Positions 45,297 to 56,183 of a stretch of 64,000 nucleotides of DNA are shown here, piece by piece. The translations under genes were made by a program, and so were the position numbers. The DNA is from Pseudomicrostroma phylloplanum. Its lineage: Eukaryota > Basidiomycota > Exobasidiomycetes > Microstromatales. Positions within the stretch are counted from its first letter, which is position 1; the number at the start of each line of letters is the position of its first letter. The notes under the pieces were generated by a model, which was not told the DNA's origin, ran no database searches, and worked only from the letters and a program-made list of their open reading frames with translations. Location of the stretch: positions 248,001 through 312,000 of the forward strand of contig BCHS01000007.1 in the NCBI GenBank assembly GCA_039545275.1, read 5' to 3'.

Positions 45297-47447
45297 TTAC
45301 TCGTAATACCAGACGTGTCCGTCGTTTTCATCGTCCCAGATGGAACCATACTCGCCTGCGAAGATCTCCTCGCCACCAAACCAGATGCTCCCACCTGGTC
45401 CCACTCGGTACTGGAAGTCACTCTCGTCGGTGCTCCAACCCGTCTGATCGTCGTCGTCATAAGCCTCGGCGCCCGTACCATCTCGACTGTCGTGACTATG
45501 CTCGTTGTGCTCATCTTGATCGTCGACTTCCAAGCGGCCGCCACGCTCGTAGCCTTCTTCGAAAGCCCTTGCTAGATTGAACAGCTGTCCCGAGGGGGAG
45601 GGCGGGTCGTCTTGATCGTCTTCTTCACCGACGAGCTCAAAGGACTCGCTCGGCGAGTGCTCGGTGTGGGGCTGATCCGGAGAAGATTCTACGCCGGCAT
45701 CGGCGGTAGGAGGGGCGGTGGAATGCCTCGGGGCACGAGCAGATCCAGACGCTCCGCCTTGAGCCCGAGCTTGAGCTTCAAGTGCTTCGCGTCGATAGCG
45801 ACGCTGAGCTGCCCTCCTGTCTGATCGTGTAGAGGAGGAGAAGGTCCCACGAGCCGCTTCAGCCGAGCGCACCTGGAGTCCTGAAGCGTTGGCTCGAGTG
45901 CGCATTCGACTGCTCCCATCGCGGGTGTCAGGAGATCTCGATCGGCTTGCACCTTGTGCCAGTCCTGTTGTTTCATCCTCACCACCCTGTGCACGTCTAG
46001 GGCGATCACGTCGGGGTGGATCAGGCTGTTCAAGCTCGACGTCAAAGCGTGGAAAGCGCAACCCGGCTCCAGCATCGCTGTAGCGGCGTGATGCTGGGCG
46101 AGACGGGGATTCGCGGTCCCAGTCCGCGGGGTCGTTGCCGTTGCTGACCATGATATCGAAGAATCGTATGTAGTCTAGTTCGGCTTCCTCGGCTTCTGTG
46201 AGTCCGAGGGGACCAGTGTGGAAAGGCCTCCGCATTCGTCGTGCCTCTCTGCGTTCTCTACGCTCTCTCGCCCTCGCTGCCATCATCTCGAATCCGCCAC
46301 CGAAGAGGTATCGATCGTCACCTGGGGTCAGGACGTGGGCGTAATGACAGTCATCGCCGAATTTGCAAAAAGGGCCATGGGGCGTACTCTTCGTTGCTTC
46401 GAAGAAGTTGCAGGGCTTGCGCGAAAGATTCTCCTTGTACTTCTGGATGACAAGGCTCTTGGCTGGTCCCTCTGAGTAGAAAATGGAGGCAGGAGTGATG
46501 TAAAGACAGGATCCCCGGCACATAGGGCAGCGCTTGTTGGCGCCCGAAAGGACGTTGGGAGCTTGTGGGTCTTCGCCTTTGCGCCATTGGCGGATACACG
46601 AGAGACAGAAGGAGTGACTGCAACTGTCTGGTAGTCAATAGCCGTGGAAGAGAAGATGTGCATCGTCGTTAGAAAGCATATAGCGAGAGCCGCCTTCAGA
46701 GCACTGATCATTCTGCCGCTACTCACCAAGTAGTCCGTAGGTCGCTGGCATTTCGTAACAAATCATACATGCAGGTTGTTCCGGTATTCTTGAAGGCCCT
46801 GCTTGCTGATCTGAAGTTGAAATACTTGAGGCGATTTGCCCACGCACCTCTTCAGTGTGTCCCTGTCCTAGATCAGAAGACGGTGCCTCTGGGTCCACTT
46901 GCGCAATCTCCTCGGCTACCTGGTCTGCTGCCGGTGTTGCCGTAGCGGGAGAGAAGGCTGAGGCCTGAGCACTCAGCGCCCTCGTAGTAGGGGACTTTGG
47001 AGATTTTGGCCTTGAAGAGTCTCCCTGAGGCGCCGCGGCAGCCTCGCCGGCGGCATTGATAGGAGCAGGCTCAGCAGAGGACGTGGGAGTAGTGTCGTGG
47101 GAATGCTTGTACCAGCACAGAGCTCCTCGAAAGCAGTAGCCTTCGGCCCAGTACCTGCAGGTAATGGTAGCGGCCTGTGTCGGCGGCGCTTGTGGGACAG
47201 GGAGAGGAGCGGCGCTCCGAACGGGCTCATCGGACACAGGGCCAGTGGATGAGCTTTGTAGAGGCGTATCGGGCGTGGTACTTGCTTGGCGGGAAGGCAT
47301 GTCGGACTGAGCTTGATTTGCATCTACAGACGGAGGCTTCGGTACGAGCTCGGATGAAGCCATTGCCTGATCGTGAGAGTCAGACGAGTCTACTGCTCGG
47401 GGTGGCTCAGCAGTGGTGCTGATCGACGTGGGCTGGCTAGACGGCAT
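45297..47447 (-). CDS. Makorin-like CCCH-RING-CCCH E3 ubiquitin ligase
   Basis: Two exons, 47447-46727 and 46627-45297, intron 99 nt, give 683 aa. A first CCCH finger is at about residue 96: CRYWAEGYCFRGALCWYKH (C-x7-C-x5-C-x3-H). The RING is split by the intron: CMICYEMPATYGLL, then DSCSHSFCLSCIRQWR and KRCPMCRG, with the C3HC4 ligands intact. A second, wider CCCH follows (CNFFEATKSTPHGPFCKFGDDCHYAH). The C-terminal ~300 residues are disordered: Arg-rich, then Ser/Pro and acidic, ending in a Trp/Gly/Glu-rich segment (SIWFGGEEIF, HVWYYE). CCCH-RING-CCCH order is that of makorins, E3 ligases that bind RNA. Substrates are unknown. It is tandem with PRP45. Confidence 0.9.
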
Positions 47448-47851
47448 GGCTGACGAAGGGGACGCTGACGTGCCCTGGAGCTACTTGGGGTGGCGAGGTG
47501 TGAAGGCGTCCATGAAATATAAAGCAGGAGACAGCTCCCTTTGACCAGCGCGGCTCAGAGGTGCAAGGCTGACCGGAGCAAGGTCTCAGATAAAGGGATC
47601 GTGCGGCAGCGGTCAGTGAGGGAAGGGAAGCGGTACGACGGGGCACAAGCCAAAGGACAAAGAAGGCGGTCCAAGCGTAGGTACACCAAAGGTACACCCA
47701 TGCACGCGGAGTTTCAAAACGTGTTTGCGGGGCAGCAACCAGTGCGAGTACAGCTGAGAGACACGTACAATGGTGGACTCCGCTTCGTTCGAGACTCAAG
47801 GAAGAAAGAAGGCAAGCACGTAGCCTCTTCGCCCATACTCCATGCCTCTGA
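47448..47851. promoter_or_regulatory. Promoter region of makorin-like gene and 3' region of PRP45
   Basis: 404 bp between tandem minus-strand genes. No recognised motif. A GTTCGAGACTC near 47789 resembles a tRNA B box, but no A box or acceptor stem could be built around it. Confidence 0.4.
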
Positions 47852-49723
47852 TCATGCATCGTCGTCTCTCCTTCTCTTCTGTTGACTCCCGCCCTCCTGC
47901 AGACCCTCGCGCTTCGGAGCGCTCGCTCCCCTCTTTGCCTCGTCCAGAAACTGATCAATCGCAAAGGGATCGTTGATCGTCTGAGAAGCTGAACCATCTG
48001 CCTGGGTATCGCGTTCGAACTGAACCGGTCCGGACCTGGCCTCTTGATAGTCGGCTCCTTGGAAAGCCTTCCCTCTGCCAAGGCCGAAGCGGTCATTGCG
48101 GGCTAGCTCGTCGCTGACCCCTTCGGCTGTACCACCGCCGTACGCCTCGTCAGAGCCTCCTTGGGTCGGCCGCGAGTAGATGGCTTGTGCAGCACTTGAC
48201 CCCTGAAGAAGCGGCTTGTCGTATAGATTGTAGCTGTCCTCATCTCCATAGGTCGAGTTCAGCTTGTCCTGGTTGAACAGACGGCTGTCCACCTCGCCAC
48301 CCTTGGAAGATGGCTTGGCCAGTCCAAGTGCAACCTTTTCGGAGATGTCTCGATTCTGCTCGCGAGCCAGCATCTTCGCCCGCTGCTCCGTGCCCATACT
48401 AGACATACGCAGATCTCTCTCCCGTTCGCGTCGTCTTTCGGCGCGCAGGCGATCCCGCTCCTTAGCGTCCTCGTCATCTTCTGACTCAGACCCACTCTGG
48501 TCGCTCGCGGATGAAGAAGACTCGCCGGCCTCGAGTTGAGGAGCCCTCAGATCCACACGATCGTCTAGCCGATCATCATCGACACCTCGATCATCGCCGC
48601 CAGCTAACGAAGGCGTGGCGGAGGAGCCAAGACCACTCCTCTCCTCTCTCGCTCTCTGAGCCAGCTGCCGTAGATGGTCTTCCCTGCTCGCCTTCTCCTT
48701 GGCAGCCAGCTTTTGTTGCATCAGCGACCGCTGTCTGACTTCTTCTCGTGCATGCCTCTCGGCTAGCACCAGAGCCTCTGAGAATTGAGCGAAGCCATCA
48801 TTGATATGTACATCTTGCAGACCTCTACCATCAGCAGCCAGCCGCTTGTCGAGCGGAATGGTGAATCCCTTGTTGTTCTTCCAATTTGAGATCGAAGGCG
48901 GTACCATCCACTCTTTCTGCTCTTGGGCGGTGACTTTGCGAGGGGGCGATCGCAAGACCGGGGGTGGAGGGCTAGGAGGACCCTTCGGTACCTTTTTGAA
49001 CTTCCAGCGAGGGGGTTCGAGAGGGTCCTCGGCTGCGTCTGTCATCTTAATGATACGTTGTTGGCCGTTTGCGCCTTGCTGCCCTGGTGTGTAACGGATA
49101 TACGAACTGCTGCCTCCCGTGTTTTCGACATTTGTCTGCTGCGCAGTCTTGATCTTGCCATCGATGATCTTCTCGAGCGCTATACGTGTCCTTTGCGTAC
49201 ACTCGGCAACGGCCTCCTGGTCCGGCCGATCTGGAAGCAGATCCGAGGCTTTCTTTGAGTCTGAGCGCTGACTGAGAGGCACAAGATCTTTATGCTGTGA
49301 TTGCACCCTTTGCCCTTCTCTGCGACCCTGTTGGACGATAGCGTCGTACCTCACATTTCCTTCTGCATCAACTTGAAGAGCCAAAGCTCCTCCGCTAGTG
49401 CCCTATGCGGTCGCGGGTCAGAATGAACATCAGCACGCTGATGGAGCCTCTCATCGTGAGTAATTTCCACTTACCGCCTTCTTCCGACCCATATCCAACG
49501 GGTACTGAGCGATGTGACACTCGGGGTAAGCTCCGCCGTCGCCGAAGTCACTCTGTTCCTTCGGCTTCCAGCCTCGTCTCCTGCCGTAAGGAGGGATCGT
49601 CGCCGGCATAGCCACTTGCTGTTGATGCCGTTGATGGTCACCATCCTCTTCCGCCGTCGCATCCTCGACTGTGGCGGTGTAACGAGGTAGTGGCAGCGCC
49701 GCCGCAAGCGCCGAAGCTGACAT
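47852..49723 (-). CDS. PRP45: Splicing factor Prp45/SNW1 (SKIP)
   Basis: Two exons, 49723-49475 and 49402-47852, intron 72 nt, give 599 aa. A spliceosome component that joins at activation and stays through catalysis, and in animals also a transcriptional coregulator. The N-terminus has Pro-rich IPPYGRRRGWKPK, then the conserved QYPLDMGRKK. The SNW domain runs about 190-350: EDPLEPPRWKFKKVPKGPPSPPPPVLRSP, the name-giving SNWKNNKGFTIPLDKRLAADGRG, NDGFAQFSEALVLAERHAR. A charged helical region follows with RRERERDLRMSSMG and conserved DISEKVALGLAKP. The tail is acidic/Ser-rich and ends QKRRRDDDA. The start ATG (49723) gives MSASALAAALPLPRY. Divergent from NOG2. Confidence 0.96.
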
Positions 49724-50044
49724 GACCGTATGAGTTCGAGGATCAGTACGAATCCTTCCCGATTGGGTTGCTTGCCGGGACTCCAAAAGTGTTTGGAACT
49801 GAGGATGGAGAGGTCGTCTGCTAGAAAGGATCTGCTCGGAAGGAGGATGGAAGTGCCTTGGCTCGGGCGGAGAGTGGTGATGGATGCCTGCCTGCCTGCC
49901 TGCCCGCGCCTTTGCATCTCGCCTCCGAGCGCGCCTTTGCTGCACGTCCCGTTGTTCCGACAAATTTTTCCCGGGGGCCTTCCTTCACCAGCTTCTCCTG
50001 CTCCAAACCCCCTTCCTTCTCACCCCACCCGGTCATCCACTACA
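49724..50044. promoter_or_regulatory. Divergent promoter PRP45 / NOG2
   Basis: 321 bp between two outward starts. It contains a CTGCCTGCCTGCCTGCC tetranucleotide repeat (about 49888-49904), a GTTCCGA half-site near 49954, and AAATTTTT at 49962-49969, resembling the RRPE of ribosome-biogenesis promoters, about 80 bp upstream of the NOG2 start. Confidence 0.5.
49962..49969. promoter_or_regulatory. RRPE-like A/T element upstream of NOG2
   Basis: AAATTTTT in an otherwise GC-rich promoter. In yeasts AAAAATTTT-type elements drive ribosome-biogenesis genes; NOG2 is one. Whether the element works this way in this lineage is inference. Confidence 0.3.
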
Positions 50045-52977
50045 ATGGTCAAGGTGGCAGGAAAGACTAAGTCATCATCTTCCCCTCGGGGAGGCGTCAA
50101 GTCGGATGGTATCAAGAAGGTCAAGGGACAGAATTTCTACCGAGATGCCTCCCAGGCCAGGCGAGTGAAGCTGCTGTCCAAGAACGGCATCGCTTCAAAA
50201 GCCATTCGCGACAAGGACGGTAACATCATTCAAGCACAAGAGTTCCAGAGCTCTGAAGCAAAGCCTGGAAGGGTTCAGCCCGATCGCAGGTGGTTTGGTG
50301 AGCATCGCAGAGGTCGAAGTCCGGGTTTCCTCTCATCATGTAGTGTTCGCCTGTGCTCACACTTCCTTCCTTGCCCCCCCTTGTCCTTCAGGCAACACTC
50401 GCGTCATCTCACAAGATGCTCTCGATCACTTCAGGACTTCACTGGGATCGCGAGTGGATGATCCCTACTCGGTCCTTCTACGTCGGAACAAATTGCCCAT
50501 GTCGCTCATCCAAGAGCCAAAGAAGGGAAAAGCTGCTTCATTAACCCTCGTGGAACCGTTTCAGCAAACCTTCGGCCCTGGAGCTCAGCGCAAAAGGCCC
50601 CGGATGGAAAGCAACATGAACAGCTTTGCGGAGCTTGCAGAGAGCAGCGAAAAAGCAGGCGACGCTCACAACGAAAAGGTCCTTGCTGCAGAGGCAAAGC
50701 TGGCAGGTACTGACCTCGTCCCAGCAGACAGGGAGCTTGGCTCTGCTTACGACATAGATGCCAGTGCTGCAGGCCCATCATCCGAAACTCTCTCCTCCGA
50801 CGTCTTCTACGCACCAGTGACGCGCGGGCGCTCGGAGCCCGCCTACAGCAAGGGACAATCCAGACGAATCTGGGGCGAACTATACAAGGTCATCGATTCC
50901 AGTGACGTTGTCATCCAAGTTCTGGATGTACGGGACCCTATGGGAACGCGCTGTAGGAGCGTTGAGAAGCACATCAAGGAAGAGAAGCCTCATAAGCATC
51001 TGGTCTTCCTTTTAAACAAGGTCGACCTTGTTCCAACCTGGGTTACTGTGAGTACTGCTTCGGCTCGTTGCTGCTTGATTTGCCCTCGTCCCTGGCCCGC
51101 TTCCCCTTCTCGCCCCCCTTCCCTTCGAGTCGCATTGGCTCTAATTGATCCACAATCAAGTCAAGTTCCGTGCCTGTTTCTCATCCGTGGTACAAGAACT
51201 GTTACGAATGTGGAAGATCAACGGTCCGAGTTCATCCATCTCATCGCTCCTCGGAGCCCATTGTCGCACCCTTCTCCCGCCATTGAAGGGTGGTCAAATC
51301 GGGAGGTTGGAAAGCCCGGATTGGCGTCTTGGAAGAGTTGAGGCTATCAGCAAGACTCTAAGTGTAGTGACGGACGGCTGCCGGACCTGGCTAACGGGAC
51401 TGGCGGCCCTGTCTCGCGCTTGTGAAGGGGTCAGCGACTTTTGGCCTCGTAGTTCTGGGACGAACAAGCTTCCGCTGTGCCCCATGATTTTCTGTTGTCG
51501 TGGCCTCATTGTTACTTCCTGGTTCACCATCGCTGACACAATTTCTCCCCCTCGTCCTTTCGATCCTGGTATCCAGGCGCGCTGGGTCAAGCTTCTATCC
51601 CGAGAGTATCCTACCATCGCATTCCATGCCTCAATCAACAACTCCTTTGGCAAAGGCTCCCTCATCCAACTGCTCAGACAATTCTCCGTTCTGCACTCCG
51701 ACAAGAAGCAGATTTCTGTGGGCTTCGTAGGCTACCCGAACACTGGTAAATCGTCCATCATCAACACTCTCAAGAAGAAGAAAGTCTGCAACGTTGCTCC
51801 CATTCCGGGAGAGACAAAGGTTTGGCAGTACATCACGCTGATGAAGCGCATCTACCTCATCGATTGTCCCGGTATTGTGCCCGCTTCTGCACAAGACTCC
51901 GAGACAGGCACCGTTCTGAAGGGTGTTGTGCGTGTAGAGAATCTTGAGACGCCTGCAGAGCACATCCCCGCTCTGCTGTCCCGAGTCAAACCTGAGTACA
52001 TCAAGAAGACGTACAACATGAAGGGGTGGACAGACACCACCGACTTCCTTGAGCAGCTTGCAAAGCGTTATGGCAAACTGCTGAAGGGCGGGGCACCTGA
52101 CGAGCACACGGTCGCCAAGATGGTCTTGAATGACTGGATGCGTGGAAAGATCCCATTCTTCGTTGCTCCGCCGCTCACAGCCACTGCCCTTGCTGTTCAA
52201 GAGGCGAAGGGCAAGAACAAGGCAGTCGAACCGACGGAAGAAGACGTCAGTCATGGTGCAGTGCGACCTGCCAAGAGGGTCAAGGGTGTTGAGCAGGCTC
52301 TCAAGAGCATCTCTGTCCTGACCAAGTTCTCAAAGGAGGACGTCCACGGCGGCATGGACGATGACTACGTCCTGGACAAAGACGAAGATGCGGAGCAGCC
52401 GGAGAGAGCCCACAGCGCTGGAGAGGAGGAAGAGGATAGCGACGTCAGTGACAGCGAAGACGAAGATCAAGACGATGCAGACCTACCGGAGCTTGCTTGG
52501 GAAGATGTCTTTGGCAGCGCCCCCGGAGGCGCAGACGCAGCTGAGCCCATTGAAGACGATGACAGCGATGCGCAATCGAGCTCATCCTCTGCTGGGCCAT
52601 CTGGCAAGCGCAAGACATCTTTGGTAGACGCAGGCGACGACGACGACGAAGTGGATGTGAACTCCCAGGAGGCAAGCGACGATGACGAGGAAATGCCCTC
52701 ATCCGACGAGGATTCGCAGCGCAAGAAGGCTCCGCGAATGAAGACGTCGAAGAAGCGTGCGGAGAATTTCTACACGCACGCCAATGTCAAGAACAAGAAT
52801 CGTGAGCGTGCGAAGCTGATGCGAAGCACCAAGGGAAAGACTGCGCCGGCTCCTGGTGCGGGTGGCGAGGGTGGTGAGCAGACTGTGAGGAGAGCGGCGC
52901 GTGAGCGAGGTAGCCGCGTGGGTGTCAACGGCAAAGGTGCTCGAGGTGGGAAGGGGCCTCAACGAGGAAGAAGGTGA
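50045..52977 (+). CDS. NOG2: NOG2, nucleolar GTPase of 60S ribosome assembly
   Basis: Three exons, 50045-50297, 50392-51047 and 51577-52977, give 769 aa. It acts in late pre-60S maturation and export. The NGP1NT N-terminal domain occupies about 20-200 ([19 protein letters not shown]). The GTPase domain is circularly permuted: G4 NKVDLVP near residue 292, then after the intron G1 [10 protein letters not shown] near 353 and G3 DCPG near 398. [24 protein letters not shown] is nearly invariant in the family. The C-terminal ~230 residues are acidic (DE-rich repeats) then basic ([10 protein letters not shown]). The 529-nt second intron is exceptional here; joining VPTWVT to [12 protein letters not shown] restores the family alignment without gap. 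The frame from 51145 runs open into exon 3, but that extension is unlike any NOG2. Confidence 0.96.
51048..51576 (+). other. Long intron 2 of NOG2 (529 nt)
   Basis: GTGAGTACTG donor and GGTATCCAG acceptor. Its length is about five times the local norm. The last ~430 nt are free of stops in the exon-3 frame. By eye I find a possible D box (CTGA, 51532-51535) but no matching C box, so a C/D snoRNA cannot be claimed; H/ACA structure was not resolvable without folding. Confidence 0.6.
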
Positions 52978-53503
52978 TGTGCTCTTTGCTTGCCATTGTC
53001 ATTCTTGTACATTAGCTTCTAGACCCAATACACTGTTTGCCGTCATCGAGGATGTGTAGATGGCCGACGCTGTCAATCTCGCGACGGGAGTGGCGTAGGC
53101 TTGCGATGCTGTCGGAGTGGAAGCTGGCCGTGACGCTGAAAGCGATTCGTCGCATGGCGCTGCTGGCCCGCCCGGAGCGCAACCAACGTGGGGCCCACCA
53201 GCCACGACAAAACTCCACACCAGCCGTGTCCATGCCGGTCGCCTCGTGTGCTCGCCCACCCACTCGCGCCCATCTCCATCTCACCATCCTCCATCTATCC
53301 CCTCCGCTCACCTACCTCTTACATCTCACTCCCACACACCCCTCTGCCGCACTCTCACCACACCATCTGCGCGTGCAAGCATTCGCAAGCAGGCCTCACC
53401 GCGCCACCACCAAGAAGCTCACTCTAGCAGACATCGGCCTTCTCTTTCATTCCATCTCCCGACACAGACGGGCCCCACACTCCGGTCCTAGACCGCATCG
53501 ACC
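52978..53503. promoter_or_regulatory. Intergenic region, NOG2 3' end to OSBP-like gene
   Basis: 526 bp between tandem plus-strand genes. From about 53256 to 53350 the sequence is a pyrimidine-rich leader with CCATCTCA/CTCACC repeats, typical of promoter-proximal tracts in filamentous fungi. No gene or RNA was recognised. Confidence 0.45.
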
Positions 53504-55979
53504 ATGTCTTCCGGTACATCCGCTCCCGCGCCGGACTCCGCCTCCACTATGACCTCTGCTTCTGACATCGAGCAAGCGCCAGAGGCTGTACAGATGACAG
53601 AGGAGGAGGAGCTCAGTGCCGCTCAGGACAAGGACTCTTCCGATAGCGGGAAACTCAAGACTCTTATGGGTATCCTCAAGAGAATGGTGGGGGTCAAGGA
53701 CATGGCTGCAATGTGAGTTCATGCGACGGCGGCAGGGACATGGAAGGTAGCAATGGCTACCTAATGCTCTAGCGATGTGCAGTAAACGAGCTTCGATGGA
53801 GCCTATCGTATGACGGTACTGATTCTTCCATCCCTCTTCCATCGCACCACAATGCTAGTCGGCTCTCTTTGCCCGCCAATCTGCTTGAGCCAGTGGTGAG
53901 TCGATATCGACTCGTATTTGCACTGGGTACAGACTTCATCGCTTACATTGATCCTCTTGCACGCTCTGATCGCTTGCTGACAGCCAAATCTCGAGTACTG
54001 GAACTATTTAGGTAAGTACGCTATATTCACGCTGCGTTAGCCAGACCACCAGCGGCTGAGCACGCCTTCCTTTCCCCTACCCTCACCACGCTCACGTCAC
54101 TGTCAGACCGAGGCGACATCTTTGCAAGGTGAGTATCCCCAAGAGGTTTACACCAAATCTCGTCTCCGGACAGAGCAGCTCATCATACCCTCCGTCTTAT
54201 TGCATCCCTTCACAGTATCGGCGAACTCGACGACCCCCTCGACCGCATGATCCAGACACTTCGCTTCACATTCACAAAGGAGCTCAAATTCGTGCATGGG
54301 AAGGTCTGCAAGCCTTACAATTCCATCCTGGGCGAACACTTCCGCTGTCACTGGGACATTCAAGGAATGCAGCTGAATGCCGATGGCAACCTGATTCCTG
54401 TGCAGTGTGTTAATGTACCCAATCCCACTCCCCTTCCCTTGATAAACTCGGACCCTGCAAGTCTAAGAAGTCGCAAGTCGTCTCGGCCCGCCTCTGTGCG
54501 GGATACCACGCCCTCGCACACTACCACGCCTAGCACACCCGTGGCAGAGTCCTCCGCCAGTACTGCTACTCCCGAGAAGGAGAAGAAAAAGCTTTCGGGT
54601 TTCAGCAAGCTCATTTCCGCCACCAAGGGGCACAAGAGCTCCTCTTCATCCACACACAGCACTGGCACGGCGGCATCAAATGTTGGCGGTGCTACGACAA
54701 GTAGCAGGAGCTCCGTAAAGTCGCCAGTATTGTCTGCTACTGGTGCAGAGCATGATAAGAAGTTGGCTAGCAACATGGACCGTCTCTCCATCAGCTCAAC
54801 TAAGGGCTCAAAGGAGAACAATGGGCAGCGGAGGATCACGTTCATCACCGAACAAGTTTCCCATCACCCGCCCATCTCTTCCTTTTTCGTCGAGTGCAAA
54901 GACTCGGGCGTCCAGCTTTGTGGTGTGGACCAGCTGTCTGCAAAGTTCACCGGCACATCCATCAGGGTGTACCCGGGAGAGGCGAACAAGGGCATCTTCG
55001 TCAAGCTCACAGAAGACGTACTGGCAGGCCCGCAGGTCGCCGGAGAGGAATATCAAATCACCCATCCGACGGCTTCCCTCAATGGCCTCTTGCGAGGCGC
55101 GCTGTGGGTAGCAATCTGCGATACGCTGTTCATCACTTGCAGGGGAGGCTCGCGGCAGAACGACAATGGCAAGCGGCTGAGGAGCATCGTAGAGTACAAG
55201 GACGAATCTTGGCTCACAAAAGCCAAATACTTCCTGGAAGGTGTCATTTACGAATACGACATGTCGAAAGGGGAAGCGGGCGTTGAGGAATTCAAGACCA
55301 TCAAGGAAGTGCCTTCGGATCGAATCGTAGGCACCTTTGAGGGCAGCTGGAAGGGCAAGATTACATGGAAGAGGAAGGGAGAGAAGGTAAGAGGCTGGTC
55401 GAGATCGTGGCATCTCGGAGCGCAGACACTGATGAGGATCCTCTTCCTACCTTGCGTCCCCAGGAATCGCGTCTTCTCGTCAATCTCGACGAAGTCGAGC
55501 CCCTTCCAAAGACTGTTCGTCCGCTCGCTTCACAGGATGAGATGGAGTCTCGCAAGATCTGGGAGACCGTCACTACAGCGATCCTCACCAAGGATTTCGC
55601 CGGAGCGACGAGGCACAAGCAGCGAATTGAGCAGGCGCAGCGAGAGAAGGCTGCCGACCGCAAGAGGAACGGAGAGGAATTCGTCCCACGCTTCTTCGAA
55701 GTGGACATTTCCGATGGCCGGCCGCGTCTCACGGCGGAGGGCCGAAGTGCTGTGGATGCAGAGACGCAATTGATTGGCTATGGCAAGGGAGAGAACGTAC
55801 AAGAGACAGACAGGGCCCAAGCCGAGAAGGCTGCTATGGGCAAGACGGGAGGCGCGGAACCACGAATGGAGAAGGATAATGAAGGCGGCGACGACGATGA
55901 TGATGATGATGCAGACAGCTTCGCCAGCGCAGAAGGCGAATTGACGGCGCGATCTAAGGCTGGCGAGTCACATCATTGA
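53504..55979 (+). CDS. Oxysterol-binding-protein-related lipid transfer protein (Kes1/Osh4-like)
   Basis: Six exons, 53504-53712, 53859-53895, 53984-54011, 54107-54128, 54216-55386 and 55464-55979, give 660 aa. Sterol/PI4P exchange at membrane contact sites is the family role. Exon joins give MAAIRLSLPANLLEPVPNLE, YWNYLDRGDIFASIGELDDP and the core KPYNSILGEHFRCHWD. The OSBP signature EQVSHHPPISSFF is intact near residue 270, followed by the GGS-rich and WTKAKYFLEG-type strands and the E-x4-LP-K-T-V-R-P segment. There is no PH or ankyrin domain. An insert of about 110 Ser/Thr/Lys-rich residues separates the CHWDI strand from the signature motif, where Osh4 has only a short loop. The C-terminus is acidic. 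Exons 2-4 are tiny (37, 28, 22 nt). Confidence 0.94.
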
Positions 55980-56183
55980 CGAGCCAGAAGCTCCTTTGGG
56001 GGATTGCCAAGGTTGCTTTACAACGCCCAGGCTCGAAGATAGACAAGGTCACAGCCCAACGCTCCTTTTCCCCTTATCCGCGGGGTCTTCCCAACGTGTA
56101 CTACGCTCCTTTGAAACCTGGCAAACTTCATCCAATTCGTTCTTGGCTTGTCGTTAGCATCTTTGTGATTAAGTGAAATCTTA

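Noticed and set aside
47720..47810. Possible tRNA around GTTCGAGACTC
   Set aside because: No A box, no acceptor stem pairing and no anticodon arm could be assembled around it.
51145..51576. N-terminal extension of NOG2 exon 3 as a separate or alternative coding start
   Set aside because: The extension has no NOG2 resemblance, and splicing 51047 to 51577 restores a gap-free family alignment, so this is intron.
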